Assembly: GCF_002865645.1 (NCBI RefSeq) | Contig: NW_020194685.1 | Coordinates: forward strand, 3,063,363-3,127,362 | Reading direction: 5' to 3' | Source: Hyaloscypha bicolor E | Taxonomy: Eukaryota; Ascomycota; Leotiomycetes; Helotiales; Hyaloscyphaceae | Length of the DNA stretch: 64,000 nucleotides | Shown here: in pieces, positions 1-11,382 of the stretch | Layout: each line of letters starts with the position of its first letter | Numbering within the stretch: position 1 is the stretch's first letter | Program-made: the position numbers and the translations under genes | The notes under the pieces: generated by a model | What the model saw: the letters and a program-made list of their open reading frames with translations, nothing else | Told to the model about the DNA's origin: nothing | The model's database searches: none

Positions 1-37
1 ACCCAAGCAGAAATCCTCATTGGCTCAACAAGCATCA

Positions 38-1444
38 ATGTATGACGACTACGAGGAGGACTTAGATGCGGAGAGCACAAACGAGAGCAGAAGCTTGATA
101 ATAATCTTCCCAACCGAACGTCTTCTCAACGCTGCCAACCCACGTTCACACGCTCGTCTTTCGGAGCCATCACGATCTCGACCTGACGTTTCGGGAATTG
201 AAGACCGAACAAAAAGACGTCGACTGGAATACGAAGAGTATTCGTGTTCGACCAACCCACACACGGCCAAAGCCCGAGCCCGCGTTGCCAACCTGGAGCC
301 CTGCAACAAGCAGTACCAGCCTGGTAAAGCAAACGACACGAAGATAGCAAGATGTCACGTCGAGAATATTGTTAAGCGCTCCGAAGCACATCAACGTGCT
401 AGTTCGGCTGAGCAGCCTGCCTTGGTGGAGCAAGGTAGGAATGAATATGTTAATGCTCGTTATGCTCGCCGTTCGGAGGATGCTCGTGATTTGTCGGCAA
501 TTGGCAGGCGCAAGTCAGGGAAAGACGCGGAGACTAGTTCTCAGGGAGGCGACAACAGACTTACCAAGGAATGGGGGGTTTCAGCCACGTCCGCAACCAG
601 AGGGAGTAATATGAGAACCTCAACACATACGGATATTGCAGCAGGGCGCAAAAGGCGCGCGACGGGAGAGACACAGGTTGATGGCGGAGCAGCTGATAAA
701 GCTGATTTTGGCACGGTGTTGAGTAAATATCGGGTCTCGGGGGCATCAGAGGACCTGGCAGCATCTCGGGCTGAAGAGGGGGCTCTCAGAGCGCGCTTTG
801 GCTACCAGAAGTCTCACGCCTCAGACGACAACACCGAGTCAAGAAAGCACGCCGGAATGGACCCCGAGGACCTTATCGATGCCTCAGAGGCATCAAGGCC
901 TGGTGGTATGAGTGAGAAAGCTGCCTCACTCTCCAGCCTGCTGTCTCTTCTCGAGAAGCGCACAGATACCCAACGACAAAACTTCACAGCCGCCCACCAG
1001 CTCCAAGTCAGCACAAGTGAGGAAATCGCGCTCCTGCGAACGATTTCTAACCGCCACGACGAAGAGGTTGAGGCGTTCAAGCATTCCATTAAACGCGAAA
1101 AGGAGTGGCGAAAGTACCTGGATAAACTTACGAAGGAGCACAAAACGAGGATCGCGCAACTTGAGGCCAAGCTAAGCCGCGAGAGGGAGGATAAGCAGAA
1201 CTTCAAGATGGCGACGGAAGGACGGGTTGATGCGCTGCTGAAGCATCATCAGGAAGGCTCAGAGAAGATATTGGGGAAGATGGGCGCGTTGGAAAAGATG
1301 GTGGAGAAGCAGAGTGCGCAGATTTCGTACCTGATGCGACCTGTTCCGGTGGAGAGTGAGGGGTGTGAGAAGCCTAAAAGTCAGGCGAAGAGTACGTGGG
1401 TGGATTTGGAGCCTGCATTTGTTGATGGGTGGAATACGCATTGA
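38..1444 (+). CDS. Coiled-coil protein, family not recognised; 5' end possibly outside the window
   Basis: A long uninterrupted frame ends with TGA at 1442-1444. The first ATG in frame is at 38 (MYDDYEEDLDAES...), giving about 468 aa, but the frame is open back to base 2, so the true start or an upstream exon may lie outside the window. The N-terminal 280 residues are polar, rich in Arg, Ser and Glu, and look disordered. Residues about 295-430 are a heptad-like, Lys/Glu/Leu-rich stretch with almost no Pro or Gly, read as a long coiled coil (LLEKRTDTQRQNF onward). There is no signal peptide or membrane segment. A structural or scaffold role is possible, but I recognise no family. Sure as a gene, unsure as a function. 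Confidence 0.75.
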   Translation: MYDDYEEDLDAESTNESRSLIIIFPTERLLNAANPRSHARLSEPSRSRPDVSGIEDRTKRRRLEYEEYSCSTNPHTAKARARVANLEPCNKQYQPGKANDTKIARCHVENIVKRSEAHQRASSAEQPALVEQGRNEYVNARYARRSEDARDLSAIGRRKSGKDAETSSQGGDNRLTKEWGVSATSATRGSNMRTSTHTDIAAGRKRRATGETQVDGGAADKADFGTVLSKYRVSGASEDLAASRAEEGALRARFGYQKSHASDDNTESRKHAGMDPEDLIDASEASRPGGMSEKAASLSSLLSLLEKRTDTQRQNFTAAHQLQVSTSEEIALLRTISNRHDEEVEAFKHSIKREKEWRKYLDKLTKEHKTRIAQLEAKLSREREDKQNFKMATEGRVDALLKHHQEGSEKILGKMGALEKMVEKQSAQISYLMRPVPVESEGCEKPKSQAKSTWVDLEPAFVDGWNTH

Positions 1445-2822
1445 GATATGGAGCATCTGGCACAGGTTTTGCTTCGAGTGAGTTTTAGTGGACTGTTCGG
1501 CCAGCGACGTTGAAGTCTGCGCTCGGTACGACACCCTGGTAGGGCATGGGCACATATACTGTTAATAATAAGCATAGCAGCTAATGTAAATGGCCGGGCA
1601 CTTTCAAGTCTCAGTTCGCGTAGTGGAAGATTCCATGGTATTTTCTTTCACTTCTCCATCGATTCTGTCTTCCATCGCCAGCGCCCTCCCAAGATCAGGG
1701 ATGCGTCCAACGGTTACTTGGCGCGATTGCTGGAGGCAAACGAACATAAAGGGCTAAGTCGATATCAGTATCATAATAGGCCCAATCAACATGCAAGGGC
1801 GGGTCCCGTTTTTCGGAATATGAATATCTGTCTGTGTCCATTGTTGTCCTCGCAAAATACCACTTCTTGGAGCAACTAACTGCAAGTGATCGGATTTATG
1901 CTCCGCAAGCTCGGTAATCCATTTATAAGAGTGTGGATCCATCTCTTTTACAAACTGTCTCCGTCCAACCTTGTCAATTACCCCTTTATTCACAGAATAG
2001 AATATTCCAACATTAGAGCCGAAGTCGAGCTAAGACATGATCTGTTGCTATACATTTGAATGATCAACCGAGAAACCTACCTGCATTCTTTCCAGCGATC
2101 TTGGCAGCAGCTTGTACAATCCATCCCTTGGAATCCCAGACGGAAGTGAGGCAACAAAACACAACGCAGTTGCCGTGAGATATTTGAGCACCGCAAAACT
2201 ACTTGGCTCTAGTCTTGTAGCATCATGATCCATCTATTTTTGACACCCGTGACTGATCTCCAGTTAGGTCAAACTCTGATTTGCAGGAGCCAAGATTGAC
2301 GTAGGCAGTGCTGGAGAGGAAGGGCGTAAAATGCGCGAGTTGTCATGACTTGTCATTTTTATCCATTGGGTTTCTACTGGCATATTGATGAAGAGCTTTT
2401 TGAAAGACCCCTCACATAAGAGGAGGACCGCATCGAGCGCGGAAGGCGAGATGTATCGAAATCGTTCTAGAGATTGGAAAGTTATCCGTTCGTCGGGGCT
2501 TTCGTGAGGGAAAGCGTTCTCTGGAAACGTGAAATTCTTCGTGTCGAAGACGTTCAAGAAGCGGAGAAAAGGGTAATGATAGGAGACTAAGGAGCTCCAA
2601 TGTTGTAGGCAGCCTCTCTTGGAGATCGAGATGCTGAAGTGTGTTCCGCAGAGGCAGGTGGCACGAAAGCGACTTCGGGGTAGATTAGGGACCCTCGCGG
2701 GCCGGCGTTAAACCAAGCATACGTAGGTTGGGGAGTCTTGAGAGAATCCGGCACACGCGGTACTTCGCCTCAAAAATGGCAGTGGTCAGTTTTCTTCAGG
2801 GAGAACAAAAGACTGTGGGGTC
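1445..2822. other. Gene-poor stretch with short minus-strand frames, unresolved
   Basis: No convincing gene. The minus strand holds three short frames (2264-2557, 2048-2233, 1754-1993) in the order expected of exons, downstream of the STAND/C2H2 relic. They could be its decayed 3' part or a separate gene. I could not join them with consensus splice sites and recognised no motif. Confidence 0.3.
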
Positions 2823-5139
2823 TTACCAGAATGACCGAAGAACATCCACTTGTAATATACGTCTTAAATCATGGATCTTGGTCGTAAACTCTTCTAGCAG
2901 TCTCTGGGGGATGCGGGAATTAAAAATTGCTAGAAGGTTCTGTAGATCTTCGTTTGATATGGTGTCGGCCCTCGTGCCATTCTTTGCCAGATCTCGGCAT
3001 AGATCTAAGGCTTGATCACAGACGACACTAAAACCTCGTTCGATCTGAGTAAGGCAGCTAAGCGTATTTTGCTTCTCCATTTCCTTATAGAGCAGAGATA
3101 AGGCGGATTGAGGTCCACTAGGGCTGTTGCGAAGCATTCCCATTCCTGAATAAGTCTGAGGAATGCCATCAGGGTAAACGAAATGTGGAGAGACCAGACG
3201 AGAAGCCATGTTTGAGAACTCAATAATGTTAGCCGCCAGGCTCAAACTCCCTATAAGATCGAATGGAATAGTCCATCGCATTTCGGTGGCATCTGGGACT
3301 GTTGATTGCTCATCCCAGACAAACGCTTGCTGCGAAATAGAAACAGATATCTCAGAAGGGCGCTGCTGCTCCCAGTCAACAGTGTCATCGTCTGACCCTA
3401 ACTTGACACTCGAATCAACTTTGCTAGCCTTGCCTGAGGCGTCCGAGCCAAGTCCCGAACCTTCTTGGTTATTTCCTCCCAAGACATACAATGAATGCCA
3501 TCTGTTCTATGTGACGGGAAAGGTGACTTTTGAGTTTCTCTGAAGGCTTTGAACAAAGTGGGCAATTTTTCAGATCCTTTTGCGCTGGTCTTTGAAATTG
3601 TCGAATGATATCTTGTGATAGCGAAGAGGATTGGAGGTCGGGGTGATGTTCTTGAAGGTGTAACAAGAATTCCGATGGACTTGTGCATGGAGAGTGACCG
3701 TCAAGGTGGCAGCACCACTCAATCCGGTGATTTTGAAGCTCATGTTCATACCAATCATTATGGCCCTCAAATTGGTGATCCTCCATATCGCAATTGATGA
3801 ATGTGCAGATATGGCTCCAGGACGATTCTATCGGCAGACTCTCACATACTTCCAAGCTTCGTCGCTCTTCATCTGGCAGGTTACAAAGCAATAGGGGCAG
3901 AGAAAGTCTTTGCCCCCAGCTAGCCCCTTCGAGCGTGGTGGAACATAAAGCTTCTGGTTCCCAGTCCAAAGTGATGGATTTGTAGATGGTAATGACTCGG
4001 CCACAGACACGTTGTCTAGAGACAACAAATTCGCATAAAAGGTGGGGAAATCCGCAGAGCTGAATGTTGTGGCTCTTGAAAACTGACTGGATTTGCTGCA
4101 CTGCTTTTCGCTCACCGCTGGCCGTGTGGTTCCAGCTGCTCGACATCGGTTGCCGGAATGAGCGGTGCCAAAACTCATGTTGCCTCTAGGGCAGCCCGAG
4201 ATAGGTTAAGTTTAATATTCTCATAGTGTCTAGCACGGTGGTGCAGGAGCCGCCGCCTGCGTATAATCATTCGTTGCAGTCTTTGTTTCAAAGCTGTACT
4301 TGCCGCTGGGCATCTATCGTCGATGTAAGAGTTATCAAAAGGTTCAAAATGCCCCCAAATCTATGGCAACGGGCTTTTTGTTTCTGTCAAAGGTGGCCGG
4401 ACGGCGGATAAGTATCCTATAGAGGCAGGTGACTGTGAATCGAAGAGTTTCTACGAGTTGCGGAACCTCCAGAATAGGCGTTTGCGACTTATTCAAGCTT
4501 TGGGAGTCAATCGGCGGAGCACCCCGAAAAGCCTCGAGATCTGTATTAGCCACGGTATCTCTAATGCTGGTAAGTCGTCATTTAAAATCGACGTTTTCTC
4601 CCTGCGAACCACCTAGCTCATGTTCCGACGAATCATTCTCCTCTCCGGGAGCAGGATTCCGTATCCGAAAAGGATTTGGCTGCGGAATCAAACAATCTTC
4701 GGCTTTCGAACGGCTGAGGTTTGCCTTCCAACAGAGAAGCAGCTGACACGCGTTGAGTGATAATTGATATTCAAAGATGAAACCTACTCCCTTCAAGCTG
4801 GAAGTGACAAGGTAAATTAATATAAATACATTCCGGAAGAACCCTGGTTGAAGCTACTTGAGAAAATGCAAGGCGAGCTTACTGTATCAACCAGTCTGTT
4901 GAGAATATTACCGATCTGTTTCTTGTAGGAAGACGCTTCACGCAGTCTGTGGTCCAGGATAATCGGTAACTTGGACCATCATGAGCAGCTCCGACATTGC
5001 TGCACCATAGCTTATATCTACCAAATGTGTTTGAAACGTCTGTGAAGGAGATGTCCTGTTGAAAAAGATGGCGGGGTGGCATGAGAGAGGAGAGAACCCG
5101 TAGAAAGTCTTCGAAGCAGTGAAGCACCGATAATGACAA
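2823..5139 (-). pseudogene. Decayed C2H2 / STAND-N-terminal type fungal gene
   Basis: Read on the minus strand, successive pieces match the order of a common fungal C2H2 family but not in one frame. Around 5139-4950 is the N-terminal helical block (LHCFEDFLRVL, then NTFGRYKLWCSNVGA). Around 4690-4590 is an acidic linker, and 4520-4380 has an ETLRFTVTCLYRILIRRPA-like block. At 3940-3850 is LAGGKDFLCPYCFVTC, the usual first finger. 3820-3490 continues SHICTFINCDMEDHQFEG, then paired Cys/His and LKSHLSRHIEQMAF. 3330-2823 has FDLIGSLSLAANIIEFSN, resembling the N-terminal helix of fungal STAND proteins. Finger one and the next block lie in different frames, with a TAG between them and no workable intron. 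The first block also lacks an ATG in frame. Likely a pseudogene. The 3489 GTATGT could be a genuine donor, so individual junctions are uncertain. Confidence 0.6.
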
Positions 5140-5835
5140 GTTGAGATTGAATCATCCATCAAGGAGATAGCTTCTTGATCCCTGTTATCAAGCCTTGTTA
5201 TAGAGGCAATGTCGGATGGAGCAGGCGTCAGTGGTGAGCTCTGTCGTAAGCTTAATGAGCCGTGCCAAGCTAGAGTGCAACACTCAGGCGGCAATGTATC
5301 GTGTACACAAGTGCAGGGGATTCAAAAGAAAACGGTGGTGCGGATAGCTTGCCTAAGAAAAACCCGGCCCACCAGTCTTTCAATACCTGTCGCGAGCGGC
5401 TGACGTCCTGGTGGGCTGGCAAGGTGGAGCGAAGGCCATCAAAACGGGGGGTTCTCGGTAACCTTAAAGGAATTAGATGTGGCGAACCGCACTTCACTGG
5501 GGAATGACTATGGCATCAAAGATGTCGCCCTGTTGTCGCAGCAATAATCGAGAAAAGATGGCTCAGCAGCAGTTGAAGAAAGTGCGGGGCTGTCCGCAAT
5601 GATGACCCCGGCCGCAGGCGTCCGCGCATCGAGACTTCGGGCGACCGTCAAGCTCTTTACCGAAGCTTTCGTCCGTCTGTTACATTACTGCTGTTTCTAC
5701 TGCGTAACTCCCCCTTGCGAGGGGTCTTCCTACGTCAGCTAACTTCTTCATACAGTGTCACGCCGTCCCACTTCCAACTGAGCTTGGCTCGTCTCGTGCT
5801 GCCGGCCGGCGAACCTTACCACGTTGATTTACGAC
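5140..5835. other. Intergenic region
   Basis: Between two divergent relics. The short frames here on both strands show no family signature, codon bias or splice-consistent continuation. I see nothing further. Confidence 0.4.
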
Positions 5836-6925
5836 ATGTCCGGCTTTGAGATCGCGGGCGTGGTGCTCGGAGTACTCCCGATCATTATAACTGCGCTCGA
5901 CAGCTACGGAGAAGGGATCAAGGCCATAAAAAGCATGATAGGATATAAGGAGCTGATACGAAACCCCGTTCTCGACTTCCAAATCGAGACCCGCAGCTTT
6001 CAACGCGGCTGCAAGAGGCTCCTCTCGAGACTACGGATACCTTCCGAAGAAGTCGAAGGGCTTTTGAAGCTTCCAAAAGGGAAGCAGTGAAACGATGCCG
6101 CGCTGGATGCGAACATCCAGAAACTTCTCGGTCTTGAGGATTATGCCCAATATAAATAACTGGTGTTGCGACTGTTTTCTGAGACTGGATGATTTCTCGA
6201 GTGAAAAAAACTCCGATCGAACTCCGGTTTCGTTGTGAGTAGTCACCCAGACTCGTTATTCACTGTCAACACTGCCGTCTTGCAGCCTAGTTGGATGAGT
6301 GCTAGCCACCCCGAGAGGGCAAACGCTCTTGACAAATTTCTTGGGAAGACCAGTACATCCAGAAAAACATTCAAGGCAATAATGCTGGGCTTCGACCGCG
6401 GCGAGTATGCCGTTGCTCTCATGGACATACGAAACGACGTCAAAAAAATCAGCTCCCTCGTTGGCGATGCCATGGAGCTTGCAGCATTGAGGCGAGAACG
6501 GAGTCGCAGAGTCAACACGAAGTTCTGGTCCTCGATTCGTCAGTACGCTGACAGTCTTTTCCAATCGATAAGGTGGCAATGTGTTTGTGCCTCGGATCAT
6601 ACAGTCAACTTGCGCCTTCAGACCCGAGCAAAGAAGAAGCAAGATGCAGATGCTACATATCTCTTCGTAATTCTCTTTGCGTTTTCGGGGAACCTGGGCC
6701 CCAATAGCTCGCAGCCATGGATATGGAGGCAGGCTCAGGTGCAACTTTTAGATATTCCACAGGCGCAGCAAGTATCCTATTCAGAATAGTTGCTCAGATT
6801 TGAAGACTGATGCTTGATAATCCAGGGTTATTGGCTCCGTTCCCTTCGCCGGCATTGGGCCACCTCCTTCACCAACCCCCGGTTCAAAAATTGCTTCTCT
6901 ATGTGAAGCGCTCAGGCGCGCCATG
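5836..6925 (+). pseudogene. Broken DUF7580-type fungal gene
   Basis: The start is intact: ATG at 5836 begins MSGFEIAGVVLGVLP, the hallmark N-terminus of a large fungal family carrying the DUF7580 region, followed by EGIKAIKSM and CKRLLSRL. The frame then hits TGA at 6088-6090, and the matching downstream reading (NDAALDANIQKLLGL) is cut again by TAA and TGA codons before about 6210. Homologous sequence resumes at 6235-6789 (ALDKFLGKTS...FDRGEYAVALMDIRNDVKKI, then RRERSRR) and ends at TAG. A last family-like piece, PPSPTPGSKIASLCEALRRA, lies in another frame near 6850-6925. The kinase-like C-terminal half usual for the family is missing. One stop fits CAA to TAA, a RIP-type change. I call it a pseudogene with good confidence. 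Confidence 0.75.
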
Positions 6926-7785
6926 GTAACCATTCGTTTCATGTTCGTTTGTCGCCACGGAGCCTGAACCCTTGTTCTTTTAGTTTCTCGTCATCTTCCT
7001 GGCGCCTGGTTTTCATGATAGGTTGCGAAGCAACGCCAATCGAGCATAGCGCATGTCCTGTTCATTTCTACAACTAACCTTAAATGCTACAAAAGCTGTT
7101 GCAAACCTCGTTTCCTCCGCACCGGCGGGCCGCATCAAGCATCTTGACCCTCACGCGTCGTCCGACGGATGCACTTCGGCTCTCAGACCAAGGCAAACAG
7201 ATTTCCCTTTAAGGCGCATCACCGAGTACCAAGTTTCATCCCTTACAATCGGGTTTTCATTTGTTCCACGTCTTCCACGTGTGAGGGGTTGGAACATGTA
7301 ACATTCAGGCGGCGCGGGCCGAGTGCTTTTGATTTATGGTCAAATACTTCCCTTGTCTGATTCGTGGATTCCACTTGGTGGATGTTCTGGGCGCCGTCTC
7401 CTCACACTTCCCCACACTTCCCCACATAAACGAGATCATGCATCGGCACTCAATCCAAAACAACACCGGTTGTTCTTTCCCGAACGACTTCTCAGGAGCG
7501 CGTCCAGTACAAAGTCCAGTCCTACCATATGCCGCGCTTCAGTCGATTTTGTTTATCCAAAGTTTATCCATTAGCGGGTATGATTTAGGAATAGGGTCTG
7601 CTGTTTCTCCGCCTAGAACATGCATTGCACCGGAGGTTCATCCGAATAGCTTCATCTCGGAAGTAGCCGTGCAAGGTCACCGCAGTGTTTCTCCGAGACG
7701 ATTCCGCAGTAGCAATGGGTATAAATGGTTTCATACTACCCTCATATATTTCTTTAGCCAAATATTCATGTTTCTCTTGGCAACA
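6926..7785. promoter_or_regulatory. Upstream region of the xylanase gene
   Basis: No supported gene. The frame upstream of the xylanase ATG is open back to 7336, but it shows no family likeness and its content changes abruptly at the signal peptide. This stretch presumably holds the xylanase promoter. I did not identify a definite XlnR- or CreA-type site cluster. Confidence 0.35.
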
Positions 7786-9182
7786 ATGCACGTCTCAGCC
7801 TTACTTCCTCTTGCTGCTCTCGTCCCTGCTACCCTTTGCCAGCTCAATACCTTGGCCAAAGCAAAGGGATTGAAGTATTTCGGTTCTGCAACCGACAATG
7901 GCGAACTCTCTGATACTACATATGTTTCTATCCTATCAAATACCGGCCAATTTGGACAGATTACTCCTGGTAACACTCAGAAGTGGGTCTATACTGAGCC
8001 TACCCAGAATACCTTCAGTTGGACCCAAGGAGATGTCATCACTAGCTTCGCTGAAGGCAACGGCCAATTATTGCGATGTAAGCCTTCTCCTCTGCAATTG
8101 ATTTGCTGGTTGGAAATTATTGCGGCTTCCAGTCCATCAACGGCTTCCGAAGCATCATACTAATATTTGCAGGTCACAACCTTGTCTGGCACAATGAGCT
8201 TCCAAGTTGGAGTAAGGCACCCTCCCCACCATAATGAAGCCAAGACCCTGAGCATTTCAAGTCACCTCTGGCACCTGGACAAATGCAACCCTCATTGCTG
8301 CTCTGAAGAACCACATCGCGAACGAAGTCACACACTACAAGGGGCAGTGCTACGCCTGGGATGTTGTAAATGAAGCCTTCAACGACGATGGGACATACCG
8401 TGTTGACGTCTTCTACACCACTGTTCATCTAACCACTACCCACTCCCTACCAAAGAAACAGATCTAACTATTCACAGATTGGGCCAGAATACATCCCCAT
8501 CGCCTTCGAAACAGCCGCCCTCTACGACAGCACCGTAAAGCTCTACTACAATGACTACAACATCGAATCAGCCGGCGCCAAATCCACCGCTGCCCAAAAC
8601 CTTGTCTCCTCTCTCAAAGCCCGCAGCATCAAAATTGACGGTGTAGGCCTCCAAGCCCATTTCATCGTCGGACCAACTCCTTCTCTCTCCTCCCAAATCT
8701 CAAATCTGAAATCCTTCACCGCTCTCGGCGTTGAAGTTGCCTACACAGAGCTTGATATCAGATTCACGAGTCTCCCGCCGACAGCAGCCGGACTTACGCA
8801 ACAAGGGACAGATTATGCGAATACTGTTTCTGCTTGTGTAGAGACGACGGGCTGTGTGGGTGTCACGGTATGGGATTTTACGGATAAGTATTCCTGGGTT
8901 CCGTCCACGTTTTCCGGACAGGGGGAGGCTTGTCTTTGGTATTCGGACTTCACTCTGCACCCCGCGTATTATTCTGTTGTTTCTGCGCTTGGAGGTACGG
9001 CCGCAACAACCACACTAGTGACGAGCAGGACGACTTCAAGTGCGACTGCAACAACAACAACGGCGAGTGGAACAGTTGCGAAATGGGGACAGTGCGGAGG
9101 AATTGGATGGACTGGTGGAACTGTCTGTGTGGCGGGCACGACTTGTACCTACAGTAATGCTTGGTATAGCCAGTGTCTGTAG
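7786..9182 (+). CDS. Secreted endo-1,4-beta-xylanase, GH10 with C-terminal CBM1
   Basis: Hydrolyses internal beta-1,4 bonds of xylan outside the cell. My model has four exons: 7786-8077, 8173-8211, 8262-8422 and 8478-9182 (398 aa). All introns are GT-AG (95, 50 and 55 nt) and phases agree; the third donor, GTTCAT, is weak. Residues 1-18 ([18 protein letters not shown]) are a signal peptide. GH10 motifs follow: LRCHNLVWH (about 96-104), WDVVNEAFN with acid/base Glu148, and YTELDIR with nucleophile Glu255. After a Thr/Ser-rich linker, residues about 365-398 form a fungal cellulose-binding CBM1 ([12 protein letters not shown]...[12 protein letters not shown]) with its Cys and aromatic residues. 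I prefer the ATG at 7786 (A at -3) over 7768 (T at -3). Catalytic residues are intact, so it should be active. Confidence 0.96.
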
Positions 9183-9924
9183 GCTCGAGGTATCGGAGAG
9201 AAGTCGTTGAGGAGGTGAATGTGGGAAGAGGTGATTTGGTTGAGGGATTGAAAATCGGTTGTATATATTCTCAAACCAAAAGTACATATTCTTTCACTCT
9301 CCTGTTCCACTCCTCCGATTTTTACCCTCACAATCACGAATGCCATTCAACTTCTACAGAGACTCCACCTGTATTCTTTTATAAAAACAATATTCTTCTT
9401 TCAGTTGACGTTCGGAAAAGGAATGTAGTCAGTCACGTGCCTCGCCTCTCGAGGAGTTTGACTCAAAGCTTCGAACCTAGTCTTCATGCAGATATACTGT
9501 CGACCGCCTCTGAAGGGAAGAGCTTGGAATATACTGGAAGGGGCATTGGGTTAGGGTTACTACTTTTTGTGAATTAGTTGTGCCATATATATCTGAAGGA
9601 AACTGAGATAAAGGTTCGACCTAGCTTAGAACCGGACAAATACAGCTACTTAACTACTAAAACGGCCTATAATTGGAAACACATATACGACCGCTATAAG
9701 AAGGGCCGAATCGTTAAGCATAGTTTCACTGAATTTTGTTTTCTCTGCTATAATTAGAAGAAACGAGGTGAAGGAGCCTAGGAAAACCGAGGAAGCGACG
9801 AGGAGGCCTGAAAGAAGCGATAGCATGTGAGTGTCTGGATCCTGAGAATTATGACTTTGCAATCATAACACCGCACTTCATGCAAAACGAAAACAGTGTA
9901 GTAAGAATACTGGAGAGTAGAAAT
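9183..9924. other. Intergenic region between xylanase and kinase
   Basis: Convergent 3' region. Only a 70-codon minus-strand frame (9650-9862) with one hydrophobic stretch is present. It has no support as a gene, and I see no repeat or RNA gene. Confidence 0.4.
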
Positions 9925-10820
9925 CTAGTAGAATTGCTCTACACTTTGTCTTGCTGCCTCTTGCAGAGATTGAAGTACTTCTTTGGCGGAGCCTGCTTCA
10001 AGGTTCCAGCACCGCTTGATTATGTCCCCACACTCAATGCTTCCAACGTCTGGAAACTCATGGGCCTTGTAATTGGCTTCAACTTCGTCACTCTCCAGCT
10101 CATGAAACGGGTATTGGCCAGCCATAATGAAGTAGATGAGGGAGCCGAGACTGAATAGGTCGTCTTGTGCAACGGGTTGGCGCCGCCAATCGAAGTCTGG
10201 GTGTAAGAAACGACCATTGGCGCAGGCTGATGGTTGACAGCCGTTAAGGGAGGAGCCACTAAAATCCGCAATCTTCAAATTGAGATAGGTGTCGAGGAAG
10301 AAGTTCTTAGGTTCTATGTCGCAGTGAACCACATCTGCGGCATGGAGAAGCTGGAGTCCCTCGGCTGCCTCTCGTGCCCACTGGAGTCGTTGCGGCAGAG
10401 AAATCGAATCGTTTTTGGCAAGAATAAAATCCTTCAGACTGCCATTGCTCATATACTCCATAGTAAGGACGCACTCTTTTGGATCCCAATCGATGATCTC
10501 AACTAAGCGGGGATGAGCGCCTAGTGTTGTATATATTTGGAACTCGGTCGTGATGTCTCTGCGGCAGGCTTCGGCTCTAGGTCCAGGCCATGGTGACTTG
10601 ACTATCTCACCCGTAGATAATCGTTCCACAATTCCCGATGCCCCCCCCGCAATAAGCTCGCCCTTCGATAGCCGTGAAGCTTCATATAAGCGACCAAGCG
10701 GAATATCTTTTCCTTGACTGGCAGCTGCGGTCTAAAAACAATGTTAGGTAAAAAACCATATTACAAAGAATATGGTCTGCTTACCTCTCTAGTAGTAGCT
10801 TCTCCCTGGTCGCAGTCCAT
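9925..10820 (-). CDS. Small atypical protein kinase
   Basis: Two exons on the minus strand: 10820-10785 (MDCDQGEATTRE), then 10731-9925 after a 53-nt GTAAGC...TTTTTAG intron, giving 280 aa, which is little more than the kinase domain. Visible elements are a Gly-rich loop GGASGIV (41-47), a candidate ATP lysine in GEIVKSP (Lys57), catalytic loop HCDIEPKN (148-155), metal-binding segment ADFSGSS (Asp168), and the APE-to-DxxxxG region as DDLFSLGSLIYFIMAG. The catalytic Asp and Asn are kept. The usual Lys of HRDLKPEN is Glu152, and DFG reads DFS. These departures recur, as I remember, in a fungal-specific kinase group, so activity is possible. There is no signal or membrane segment. Substrate and pathway are unknown. 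Confidence 0.88.
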
Positions 10821-11065
10821 GATAATGCTGAAAGGATCGTTTATGTGTTGGTGAGGGTTGATGGTTTGATAATGAGGTTTATTTGTTAAGGAGCTTTCTA
10901 ATTGGCGCGCGACAATCGGCCTGCCAATCAACTGCCCGAAAAGTCTTAGTGTTGTGATGGGGCCGGAACCCGATTCTATGTTTAGCTTACCGAGCAGAAG
11001 GATATCTCCGCCAAACGCCCAACCTCCTCAAAATTGCTCACTTATCCCCTGCCTGGTGAGACATT

Positions 11066-11147
11066 CCAGACTAGCGGCCGCACGCGAATATCTCCAATAG
11101 TCTCTTCCAATCAAACCATTCGCATTTTAAGCGGCCGCTAGCACTGG
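11066..11147. repeat. 82-bp inverted repeat centred on GCGGCCGC arms
   Basis: CCAGACTAGCGGCCGC at 11066-11081 is mirrored by GCGGCCGCTAGCACTGG at 11131-11147, enclosing about 49 bp. A related single arm, preceded by a similar GAGACATT segment, occurs near 42070-42105. This looks like the end, or a miniature copy, of a dispersed element. No target-site duplication was identified. Confidence 0.6.
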
Positions 11148-11382
11148 AAAAGTCTCGGTGGACGAAGGGATAGTACAATCGATGGTGCTATGTGCGGGAA
11201 CGGGGCTCTCATTTTTTAGATCATCTGCCATTTGGGCAAGACTAGATCTTCAGCTGTTTCCTTTTTGTATTTACTTCTGGCAGCCTACTCAGGCCATGGT
11301 AGCTATTAAAAGCTCCTCAAGGCCTGGGGGGTGTGTTGCATGGCACTGGGCCCCCCCTCAGTGCCCTGCGCGTGCCTATGTC

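Noticed and set aside
7336..7785. Upstream in-frame extension of the xylanase
   Set aside because: Composition is unlike a secreted protein, and the signal peptide starts at 7786, so the extension is leader sequence.
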